DNA from: an uncultured bacterium
GTDB taxonomy: Bacteria > Planctomycetota > UBA1135 > GCA-002686595
DNA: 43,026 nt
Direction of reading: 5' to 3'
NCBI GenBank assembly: GCA_937905825.1
Contig: CALCXM010000123.1
Coordinates: 1-43,026 of the forward strand
A program made the translations under genes and the position numbers. Within the stretch, counting starts at the first letter, position 1. Each line of letters starts with the position of its first letter. The notes beneath the pieces are model-generated. The model made no database searches. It was not told where the DNA came from and worked only from the letters and a program-made list of their open reading frames with translations. Shown piece by piece: positions 24,688-34,454 of this stretch.

Positions 24688-26154
24688 CTAGTGCACACCA
24701 CGCGGGGTATCCCCCTTGCTGTCCTGGTCTCTCGTCCCTGCGCCTCGACGCTTCTTGTCCGAGGGCCCAAAGATGCGCTCCCGTTCGATCTCATCGGAGG
24801 CGAGTTCTTCGACGACAGTGCGCAGTCCGCTGGTCGGGCCGCCTTCCAGAAGTGCGATGCCCTTCTCGAGCGTCTCTTGATAGACAGGGGTAGGCGACTT
24901 GGCGAGTTCGCCCTTCAGGATCTCGTGCCAGGCCTGATCGCGGGTGAGCGCCATGGCGAGCACCGCGGCGCGGCGCGTGTCCTCCACCTCAGCCTCCAGA
25001 CTCTCCAGCAAGAACTCATCGATGTCCTTGTGCTTGGACAGCCAGCCCAGGGCAAGGATAGCGTTGATTTGCAAAAGGGGTTCACGCTTGGACTTGGCCT
25101 GCTTGAGCAGGGTCTTGCGCGCGGTCTTGTCGTCCGCCGCACAGGTACCGATGGCTCGCAAGATGTTCTTTTGCAGGCGCTCCTCTTTCTCCTTCCGCAG
25201 ACGGGCAACCAGTGCCTTGAGCGAGTGCTTGTCCCCCAGCTGCTCTAGGGCGACGATGGCCTCGGCTCGCATTTCCGGATCGTTGTCGTCGATGAACTCG
25301 ACCATCACTTCCCAGTAGCTCGACGGGGAGTGCGCGCCAATCCAATGCAAGTGCGTGGGCCGGACGTCCTTGTGCTGTGCGCCGCCGCCGAGCTTGCCGC
25401 CACTGCGTCCGGGAACCTTGCGCAGCTGCTGCAAGCAGTATTCACGCGCCTCGGGTTCATCGGCCATGGCGAGCCGGCGAACCGCGCTCACTAGATCGCC
25501 CCCCTTGAACTTGCCCTTCTTCAGGTCCTTGATGAGTTCGAGGGCGGCCTCGCGGGTCAGGGGAGCCTGTTGTTCCGCGGCCTCTTCCGATTCCAGGGAG
25601 TAGACACTCCCCATCATCAAGCGCTTCGGCGGCCGAGCACCACTCGAGAGCCCGATCTTCAGATCCGGATCCACGCTGCGCAAAGCATGCACAAAGCACC
25701 ACTCCAATTCCGCTGTCTTCAGGTCGTAAGGAACCGAGAGAATCACCTTCCCATCCGGACCCAGGAAGACGTGTTGTGGAGCGACGACAAAGCCTCGTGC
25801 GTCGGGAGAAAGGATTTTCGAGCGCACGTCCCCATCCACGTGACGATGCTCCTCGCAGGTCACCGTCTTGAAGCGCGAGCAGGGCTTATCGCTCGAACCG
25901 TGCTCAAAGTTAGAGGCCACCAGGTTGAGGGTTCGCTCGGACAACTCCTGAATCGTCTGGTCGGCGTAGGTCTCCTGCACCAAGCGATCATTGGCGCGCT
26001 CTCCATCCATGTTGACCGCGATGAAAACGACCGACTTCGAAGCGGCCGCGGCCTCCTGAGTCTTTTGCAAGTCAACTCGCCAGAGGATGTCCCCGGCGTT
26101 GGCGGTCGCAGAGCTCAGGAGAAACAGTGGAAGCAGGCAGCGGATGGAAATCAT
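24688..26154 (-). CDS. Exported thioredoxin-like protein with HEAT repeats
   Basis: 488 residues. ATG 26154 opens a signal peptide (MISIRCLLPLFLLSSATANAG). Residues about 25-165 resemble a thioredoxin fold (KSVVFIAVNMDGERAND, then QHVFLGPDGKVILSVPYD), but the CxxC is missing: DGER stands in its place, although C92 and C100 with H103 and H105 lie further on. Residues about 290-460 are HEAT-type helical repeats (DPEMRAEAIVALEQLGD, LLQINAILALGWLSKHKD, VEDTRRAAVLAMALTRDQA). The C-terminus is very charged. HEAT repeats usually bind protein, so a scaffold or chaperone role outside the cytoplasm is inferred; redox activity is unlikely. Confidence 0.8.
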   Translation of the reverse strand: MISIRCLLPLFLLSSATANAGDILWRVDLQKTQEAAAASKSVVFIAVNMDGERANDRLVQETYADQTIQELSERTLNLVASNFEHGSSDKPCSRFKTVTCEEHRHVDGDVRSKILSPDARGFVVAPQHVFLGPDGKVILSVPYDLKTAELEWCFVHALRSVDPDLKIGLSSGARPPKRLMMGSVYSLESEEAAEQQAPLTREAALELIKDLKKGKFKGGDLVSAVRRLAMADEPEAREYCLQQLRKVPGRSGGKLGGGAQHKDVRPTHLHWIGAHSPSSYWEVMVEFIDDNDPEMRAEAIVALEQLGDKHSLKALVARLRKEKEERLQKNILRAIGTCAADDKTARKTLLKQAKSKREPLLQINAILALGWLSKHKDIDEFLLESLEAEVEDTRRAAVLAMALTRDQAWHEILKGELAKSPTPVYQETLEKGIALLEGGPTSGLRTVVEELASDEIERERIFGPSDKKRRGAGTRDQDSKGDTPRGVH

Positions 26155-26567
26155 GATGAGTGCGGTCGCTCGGGGGAAAGCGGGGTCTTCATTTGGGGGG
26201 ACGAGGATCGGGTCTTCACCATACTCCCCACGGGGCCACAGGCCCAGAATGCGCTGGAGTCGGGTTCGACGGAGTTTGCGGGGATCCCCGCCTAGGTTGC
26301 CGGTGGGAGCTTTGCGAGACCCTGCACAACCTTTGCATCCTGCCCGGGTTCCGCCTGGAGTCCGGGATGTACCCAGATCGAGGCTCGGACGAAGCAACAG
26401 GATAGGCCTTGGATCCGGCGCCCTGCTCGCCGCGGGCAACTCGCAGCCGCTCGTGCCCTTTCGAAACGAATTGAAAAGGCGGGAAAGACCTCTGGCTCCG
26501 GTCGGCGCAAGCCGTAGCCTTGTTCGCCGCCTAGACGGCCCCCGCCGACACCGACCCAAGGATTCCC
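26155..26567. promoter_or_regulatory. 413-base divergent region before the acetolactate-synthase-like gene
   Basis: No supported gene. It holds the control regions of the HEAT-repeat gene (minus) and the ThDP enzyme operon (plus). A perfect 14-base palindrome GCGGGGATCCCCGC lies at 26278-26291. No convincing sigma-70 promoter was found, and no leader peptide or attenuator of the ilv type is visible before the plus-strand gene. Confidence 0.3.
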
Positions 26568-28211
<1,644 letters not shown>

Positions 28212-28233
28212 GCCGACGCCAAAAGGAAGAATC

Positions 28234-29658
28234 ATGAAGACCTTTCCGTACTACCTAGCCAACGTTCCGGAGACCCCCAACACGGATTTGGAGGTCACCG
28301 ACAAGTTCAGCGGAGAAGTGGCCTATCGCGTCGCCATGGCAGACGCCGCGACCATCGATCGCGGGATTGCCGCAGCTGCTGCTGCCGCAGGCCCCATGGC
28401 CGCCATGGCACCTTACGAACGGCAGGCTGTGCTCAATCACTGCGTCAAGCGTTTCGAAGAGCGCGCGGACGAGTTGGCCCTCTCCCTGTGCGTCGAAGCG
28501 GGCAAACCCATCAAGGATGCGCGCGGTGAAGTCAGCCGTTTGGTTGACACCTTTCGCATTGCTGCGGAAGAGTCCGTCCGCATCGGCGGTGAGATCATGA
28601 ACCTGGAGATCTCGCCCCGGGCCAAGGGCTATCGCGGGATGTTCAAGCGCGTTCCGATCGGTCCCTGCTCCTTCATCTCCCCTTTCAACTTCCCGCTCAA
28701 CCTGGCGGCCCACAAGGTCGCCCCGGCGATTGCGGTCGGATGCCCCTTCGTGCTCAAGCCCGCCAGCCGCACGCCGATTGGAGCGTTGATCATTGGCGAG
28801 GTGCTGGCGGAGACCGACTTGCCGAAGGGCAGCTTCTCGATCCTCCCCTGCCGGCGAGATGGCGCGGACTTGTTCACCACCGATGATCGTCTCAAGCTGC
28901 TCAGCTTCACAGGCTCCCCCGGAGTCGGCTGGGACTTGAAGGCCAAGTCGGGCAAGAAGAAGGTCGTGCTCGAGCTAGGTGGCAACGCGGCTTGTGTGGT
29001 CGACGAGGACGCGGACTTGGATGACGCCGTCAAGCGCCTGGTCGTCGGCGCTTTCTACCAATCCGGCCAAAGCTGCATCGGCGTGCAACGGATTCTTGTG
29101 CACAGCTCCATCTACGACGACCTCAAGCAACGCTTGGTGCAAGCCACCAAGGTCTTGATCTCCGGTGATCCCAAAAACGAGGACACCTTCATCGGCCCCA
29201 TGATTTCCGTGGGCGAGGCGGAACGGCTCGACAAGTGGATTCAATCCGCGGTCGCAGCGGGCGGCACGATCCTGTGCGGCGGAACGCGCGAGGGTGCCAT
29301 GCTGCAGGCGACCCTGATGGAGAACGTCCCCAAGGACCAACCCCTGTGTGCCGAAGAAGCCTTTGGCCCGGTGGCCATTCTCAGCAGCTTCAACAGCTTT
29401 GACGAGGCCTTGGTGGAGGTCAATGACAGCGAGTTCGGTTTGCAAGCGGGCATCTTCACGCGCGACCTCTACAAGATGCAAAAGGCTTGGGATGAGCTCG
29501 ACGTCGGTGGCATCATCATCGGAGATGTTCCTTCCTGGCGCGTCGACAACATGCCCTACGGCGGCGTCAAGGACAGCGGCCTCGGCCGCGAAGGCATCCG
29601 CTTTGCCATGGAAGACATGATGGAGATTCGCAACCTGGTGATTCGGACGCCCCAGTAA
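28234..29658 (+). CDS. NAD(P)-dependent aldehyde dehydrogenase
   Basis: 474 residues. ATG 28234 has AAAAGGAAG a few bases upstream. ALDH superfamily signatures are complete: SFISPFNFPLN (cofactor and oxyanion region), KPASRTP, SFTGSPGVGW, general base E247 in LELGGNA, catalytic C281 in GQSCIGVQR, and EEAFGPVA and PYGGVKDSGLGREG near the C-terminus. Cytoplasmic. It lies 22 bases after the ThDP enzyme gene in one operon, so it probably oxidises an aldehyde linked to that enzyme. The GQSCIGVQR context recalls lactaldehyde and phosphonoacetaldehyde dehydrogenases, but the substrate cannot be read from sequence. Its end is 18 bases from a convergent gene. Confidence 0.9.
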   Translation: MKTFPYYLANVPETPNTDLEVTDKFSGEVAYRVAMADAATIDRGIAAAAAAAGPMAAMAPYERQAVLNHCVKRFEERADELALSLCVEAGKPIKDARGEVSRLVDTFRIAAEESVRIGGEIMNLEISPRAKGYRGMFKRVPIGPCSFISPFNFPLNLAAHKVAPAIAVGCPFVLKPASRTPIGALIIGEVLAETDLPKGSFSILPCRRDGADLFTTDDRLKLLSFTGSPGVGWDLKAKSGKKKVVLELGGNAACVVDEDADLDDAVKRLVVGAFYQSGQSCIGVQRILVHSSIYDDLKQRLVQATKVLISGDPKNEDTFIGPMISVGEAERLDKWIQSAVAAGGTILCGGTREGAMLQATLMENVPKDQPLCAEEAFGPVAILSSFNSFDEALVEVNDSEFGLQAGIFTRDLYKMQKAWDELDVGGIIIGDVPSWRVDNMPYGGVKDSGLGREGIRFAMEDMMEIRNLVIRTPQ

Positions 29659-29676
29659 GCAGTCCGCGGTGGAGCG

Positions 29677-30675
29677 TCAAGGAGTCGAGAACTGCCTCAT
29701 GTTGAGGACCACGATTCCTAGGCGCTCCTCCGCTTCAACCCGCCGATGGGCCTGGGCCGCTTGACTCGGCGGATAGACGCGGTCCAGCAGCGGGCGGATT
29801 TCCCCGGCCTCGAGCATCTGCTTGAGATCGAGTAGCTCCTGCAAGGTCTCCCCCGCGAAGGCGAAGTGCACGGACTTCTGCGTCAGCCAGCCCGTGAAGA
29901 GCGAACGGATCATGCCCGAGACGCGCGGGTTGCCCATCAGGTAGCGCCCTTTCGAGTTGAGGACTCCGATGCACTTCGAATAGGAACTGCCCGCGACCAT
30001 GTCGAAGACCACGTCGTAGGTGCGTCCCGCCGAGCTGAAGTCCTCTTTTGTGTAGTCGAAGAAGTGATCCGCACCGATGCTGCGCAACATCTCTTCTTTG
30101 ATGCCTATATCCACGGCGGTCACCTCGGCCCCCATCCCCTTGGCGATCTGCACGGCGAAGCTTCCGATGCTGCCCCCGGCTCCGTTCACCAAGACCCGTG
30201 CGCCCGGCTGAATCTTCGCCTTCCGCATGAAGTGCAGAGCGTTGAAAGCTCCCAGGGGAACCGCGGCGGCCTGCTCGAAACTCAAGTTGGTCGGCTTGGC
30301 AGCGATGCTGTAGCTCGCGGGGTAGCAGGCGTATTCACCGTAGGCACCCATGCGCAGACCAGCACTTCCGAAGACTTCGTCTCCCACTTGGAAGCGTTCC
30401 ACCTGCTCGCCGACCTGCACGACCTTGCCCGCGAAGTACCCGCCGAGCAGCGGGCGCCGGGGTCTGCGGATTCCCATGGCGAGCCGCAGGGGCAACCAGA
30501 ACCACTTCACAGCAAACTGGAAGCTGCGCAGCTCGCAGTCGGCCTTCGTCGCCTCGGCAGCATGGATCTCAACCAGGATCTCGTCCGCCCGCGGGATTGG
30601 CTTGTCCAACTCGCAAACATGCAGAACCTCGGGCAGGCCATAGTTGCGATAACCGATTGCTTTCATAGCTGTCAT
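29677..30675 (-). CDS. Zinc-free MDR-family NAD(P)-dependent oxidoreductase (quinone-reductase-like)
   Basis: 332 residues from ATG 30675 (MTAMKAIGYRNYG); ATG 30666, three codons later, is equally likely, and neither has a Shine-Dalgarno. The medium-chain dehydrogenase fold shows GGYFAGKVVQVGEQVERFQVGDEVFG, then AAVPLGAFNALHFM and the NAD(P)-binding loop GAGGSIGSFAVQIAKGMGA. The catalytic and structural zinc ligands of true alcohol dehydrogenases are missing, so a quinone or enone reductase type reaction is likely. It starts 99 bases after the metal-pump gene on the same strand; read-through from that operon is possible but not shown. It converges on the aldehyde dehydrogenase gene. Confidence 0.85.
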   Translation of the reverse strand: MTAMKAIGYRNYGLPEVLHVCELDKPIPRADEILVEIHAAEATKADCELRSFQFAVKWFWLPLRLAMGIRRPRRPLLGGYFAGKVVQVGEQVERFQVGDEVFGSAGLRMGAYGEYACYPASYSIAAKPTNLSFEQAAAVPLGAFNALHFMRKAKIQPGARVLVNGAGGSIGSFAVQIAKGMGAEVTAVDIGIKEEMLRSIGADHFFDYTKEDFSSAGRTYDVVFDMVAGSSYSKCIGVLNSKGRYLMGNPRVSGMIRSLFTGWLTQKSVHFAFAGETLQELLDLKQMLEAGEIRPLLDRVYPPSQAAQAHRRVEAEERLGIVVLNMRQFSTP

Positions 30676-30773
30676 GGGTACGGTCAACGCACTGCGAAGG
30701 AAAGTCTCTCGCAGGAACGGCGCAAAGTTTGCCCGATCCTGCGAGAAGCGGCTACCCCTCAGAACGCCAGCCC

Positions 30774-33700
30774 TTAGCTCTGGCTCATTCGGCGCACGCG
30801 GCGCTCCTGGACGATCGAGTAGAGGACGGGAACGACGAACATGGTGATCAACTCGACAGCCATCCCGCCGAAGGAGGGAATCGCCATGGGTAGCATGACA
30901 TCGGAACCACGACCAGTGGAAGTCAGCACCGGCATGAGCGCGAGGATGGTCGTCGCGGTCGTCATCAAGCACGGTCGGCAGCGGCGCTTGCCTGCGACGA
31001 CGATGGCTTCCCGAACTTCCGGAACCGTCTCGGGCTGGCGCTTCTCAAAGGATTGCTTCAGGTAGGTCGCCATCACCACGCCGTCGTCGGTAGCGATCCC
31101 GAAGAGCGCCAGGAACCCGACCCAAACGGCCACACTGAGGTTCAAGGCGCGCACCTGGAAGAGATCGCGCATGTTGACGCCGAACATCTCGAAGTCCGCA
31201 AACCATGGGGTCCCGTACAGCCAGATCATGATGAAGCCACCGGACCAAGCCACGAACACACCGCTGAAGACCATCAAGGTGGTCGAGACAGCCCGGAACT
31301 GCAGGTAGAGGATCAGGAAGATCAGGAACAACGCGAGAGGCAAGACAACGGCCAGGGTCTTCACGGCTCGCAGCTGATTCTCGTAGGACCCCGCGAAGGT
31401 GTAGGAAACTCCGGCGGGCAAGACGAACTCACCGCTGGCGATTTTCGCCTCGAGGAACGCTTGGCACTCGTTGACCACATCGACCTCGGCGTGGCCCGCT
31501 TGCTTGTCGAAGATGACGTAGGACGTGAGGAACGTGTCCTCGGTCTTGATCATCTGCGGACCGCGCGAATAGCGAATCTCCGCGAGCTGGGTCAGCGGCA
31601 CCTGAGCACCTGAAGAAGTGGGAACCAAGACGCTGTTCATGCCCTCGATGGTGTCCCGCAGCTCCCGTTGGTAGCGCACTCGCACTGGGTAGCGTTCGCG
31701 GCCTTCCACGGTGGTCGTGACCCGCCGGCCACCGAGGGCCACCTCGATCACGTCCTGCACCTTGGCAATCGTGACGCCGTAGCGCGAAGCCGCTTTGCGG
31801 TCCACGTCGATCTCGAGGTAGGGCTTGCCCACCACGCGGTCCGCGAAGGTGGCCTCGGGCTTCACGGAAGGCACCTGCTTGAGCAGCCTCTCGAGCTCCA
31901 GTCCGACTTCCTCGATGACTTCAAGGGACGGGCCCTTGACCTTGACGCCCATGGGAGCGCGCATGCCGCTGGCCAACATGACGATGCGTGCCGCGATGGG
32001 TTGCAGCTCCGGGGCGGTGACGGTTCCGGTCAGCTTCGCAGCCTTCACGATCTCGTCCCAGATGTCCCCTGGTTCCTTGATCTCGGGACGCCAGTTGCGG
32101 AAGGGTCGGCCTTCTTCGCTCGGAATCAACTCGCCGAATTCGTCGCGCAGGAATTCCTGTTGGTCCTCGTCAAACGCGAAGCTCAGTCGCCGCCCGCCCT
32201 TGTCCGTTACGTACTCGGGCAAGTAGTTCACCACCGTTTCCACCATGGAGACGGGCGCTGGATCCAGAGCGCTCTCCACCCTGCCAATTTTCCCCACCGC
32301 CAATTCGACCTCTGGAATGCTTTCGATCGCCAGATCCAGCTTCTTCAAGACGTCCAACGCTTCTCCAATCGAAGCGTGAGGCATGGTCGTGGGCATGAAC
32401 AGGTAGGAGCCTTCGTCCAAGGCCGGCATGAACTCCTTGCCAAGTCCCGGAAAGGCGTGTTTGCCATCGCTCCATAAGGTCGTCGAACGAATGACCTCCT
32501 GCTCAACCCCGATCTTGGCCAGGGACGTAGGGATAAAACCGAACACGCGGTCGACCCCCAGCCAGATCGTCGCGCCAAAGACCATCAAGCCCGCGGGTAG
32601 GCAGAGGAAGATCAGCTTGTGGTTTAGAGCCCAGCGCAGAACCGGCTCGTACACTCGCATGAAGAGCGTGAAGGTCAGCAGCACTCCAACGGTTGCTGTC
32701 AGCACGAAGGCCAAGTTGCGCAGGCTGCCTTTCTCGGGGCCCAAGGGTTCCCAGTGGGTGGCAAGCAGGGATGCCACCAGCAGGATCGCCAGGCCATTCA
32801 GCAGGTAGGGCCAGCCCTTCTGAGCCGGACGCCACTTCGCCAGGAACGCGCGCCATAGGTCCCCCAAACGCCCGCCCCGTGATGGGAAGAGCAGCAGGGC
32901 GAAGGGCGGAATGATCAGCAAGGCGACAGTGATCGATCCGATCAACGCAAACGTTTTCGTGAAGGCCAGCGGTCGAAACAGCTTGCCCTCCGCGCCGATC
33001 ATGCTGAAGACGGGCAGGAAGCCGACCACAGTCGTCGCCACCGCCGTCAGGATTGCCGAACCGACTTCCGTGGTCGCACTGTAGACCACTTCGAGGTGAG
33101 ACTCGTCCGGTCCCGCCCGTTTCAAGCGGGTCAAGATGTTCTCGCAGAGCACAATCCCCATGTCGACGATCGTTCCGATGGCGATCGCAATCCCCGAGAG
33201 CGCCACGATGTTGGCGTCCACCTTGAACAGCTTCATGAAGATGAAGGTGAACAACACCGCGATCGGCAAGAGCGCCGAGATCACGATCGAGGAACGCAGG
33301 TGCATCAACATGAAGAGGATCACGATCATCGTGACCAGAATCTCCTCGCCGATCGCCGTGCTCAAGGTCCCCAGGGTCTCGTAGATCAGTCCGGATCGAT
33401 CGTAGAAGGGAACGATCGTGAGCTGCGAGACGGTGCCATCGGCGAGTGTTTTGCGCGGCAAGCCCGGGGCGATCTCTAGGATCTTGGCCTTGACGTTCTT
33501 GATGATCTGCAGCGGGTTCTCGCCGTAGCGACCGACGACCACCCCACCGCAAGCCTCCGCGCCGCCCTTGTCAAGGGCGCCCCGGCGTTGCGCGGGGCCG
33601 AGGGACACATTGGCCACGTCCTTGACCCGAATCGGCACCCCATCCACGGACTTGATGACCGAGTCCTCGATGTCCGAGACTTCTTCCACCCAACCCAGGC

Positions 33701-34451
33701 CGCGCACGAAGTACTCCGCGCTGTTGATCTCGATCACGCGGGCTCCCACTTCCAGGTTGGACCCACGCACGGCCTTGTAGACGTCCTCCAAACTCACCCG
33801 GTGAGCGCGCATGGCATCCGGATTCACGTCGACTTGGTACTCTTGCACGAAGCCACCGATGGAAGCCACTTCGGAAACGCCGTCCGCGGACATGAGTGCG
33901 TAGCGCACGTACCAGTCCTGGGCCGTTCTCAGTTCATCGGGATTCCAACCACCCGTCGGATTGCCTTGGGGGTCGCGACCTTCCAGGGTGTACCAGTAGA
34001 TCTGACCGAGGGGCGTCGCGTCGGGGCCAAGCGCCGGCTGCACCCCATCGGGAAGTGTCCCCCCGGGCAAGCTGTTCAGCTTCTCGAGCACCCGGGAGCG
34101 GGACCAATAGAACTCCACGTCCTCTTTGAAGATGATGTAGATGGTCGAGAACCCGAACAACGACGAGGACCGAATCGTCTTCACACCGGGCAAGCCCAGC
34201 AGGGAAACCGTCAACGGGTACGTGATCTGGTCCTCGATGTCCTGGGGCGAGCGCCCCATCCATTGGGTGTAGACGATCTGCTGGTTCTCACCGATGTCAG
34301 GGATGGCGTCCACCGGAACCGGGTTCCGTGGAAGTCCGCCCAACTCCCAATCGAAGGGCGCAGTCATCGCACCCCAAGCGATCACGAACAGGACGAGCAA
34401 GAAGGCAACGAGCTTCTGCTCGAGGAAGAAACGGATGACCTTGTTTAGCAT
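30774..34451 (-). CDS. cusA: CusA/CzcA-type heavy-metal efflux RND pump with extra membrane segments
   Basis: 1225 residues, about 180 more than E. coli CusA. The inner-membrane proton-driven pump exports monovalent or divalent metals from periplasm and cytoplasm. Seen: N-terminal helix (LVAFLLVLFVIAWGAM), first pore domain, helices 2-6 with DANIVALSGIAIAIGTIVDMG (proton-relay Asp), second pore domain with FMPTTMPHASIGEALD and ASGMRAPMGVKVKGP, and helices 8-12 ending FGGMAVELITMFVVPVLYS. Between helices 6 and 7 (about 545-615) lie two additional hydrophobic segments, YLLNGLAILLVASLLATHW and NLAFVLTATVGVLLTFTLFM. Met residues in the second pore domain suit Cu(I)/Ag(I), but other metals are possible. 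It starts 3 bases after the adaptor gene. Confidence 0.93.
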   Translation of the reverse strand: MLNKVIRFFLEQKLVAFLLVLFVIAWGAMTAPFDWELGGLPRNPVPVDAIPDIGENQQIVYTQWMGRSPQDIEDQITYPLTVSLLGLPGVKTIRSSSLFGFSTIYIIFKEDVEFYWSRSRVLEKLNSLPGGTLPDGVQPALGPDATPLGQIYWYTLEGRDPQGNPTGGWNPDELRTAQDWYVRYALMSADGVSEVASIGGFVQEYQVDVNPDAMRAHRVSLEDVYKAVRGSNLEVGARVIEINSAEYFVRGLGWVEEVSDIEDSVIKSVDGVPIRVKDVANVSLGPAQRRGALDKGGAEACGGVVVGRYGENPLQIIKNVKAKILEIAPGLPRKTLADGTVSQLTIVPFYDRSGLIYETLGTLSTAIGEEILVTMIVILFMLMHLRSSIVISALLPIAVLFTFIFMKLFKVDANIVALSGIAIAIGTIVDMGIVLCENILTRLKRAGPDESHLEVVYSATTEVGSAILTAVATTVVGFLPVFSMIGAEGKLFRPLAFTKTFALIGSITVALLIIPPFALLLFPSRGGRLGDLWRAFLAKWRPAQKGWPYLLNGLAILLVASLLATHWEPLGPEKGSLRNLAFVLTATVGVLLTFTLFMRVYEPVLRWALNHKLIFLCLPAGLMVFGATIWLGVDRVFGFIPTSLAKIGVEQEVIRSTTLWSDGKHAFPGLGKEFMPALDEGSYLFMPTTMPHASIGEALDVLKKLDLAIESIPEVELAVGKIGRVESALDPAPVSMVETVVNYLPEYVTDKGGRRLSFAFDEDQQEFLRDEFGELIPSEEGRPFRNWRPEIKEPGDIWDEIVKAAKLTGTVTAPELQPIAARIVMLASGMRAPMGVKVKGPSLEVIEEVGLELERLLKQVPSVKPEATFADRVVGKPYLEIDVDRKAASRYGVTIAKVQDVIEVALGGRRVTTTVEGRERYPVRVRYQRELRDTIEGMNSVLVPTSSGAQVPLTQLAEIRYSRGPQMIKTEDTFLTSYVIFDKQAGHAEVDVVNECQAFLEAKIASGEFVLPAGVSYTFAGSYENQLRAVKTLAVVLPLALFLIFLILYLQFRAVSTTLMVFSGVFVAWSGGFIMIWLYGTPWFADFEMFGVNMRDLFQVRALNLSVAVWVGFLALFGIATDDGVVMATYLKQSFEKRQPETVPEVREAIVVAGKRRCRPCLMTTATTILALMPVLTSTGRGSDVMLPMAIPSFGGMAVELITMFVVPVLYSIVQERRVRRMSQS

Positions 34452-34454
34452 CGC

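Noticed and set aside
26278..26291. GCGGGGATCCCCGC as an operator
   Set aside because: It is a perfect palindrome, but a single short GC-only element around a GATC core gives no evidence of regulation by itself.
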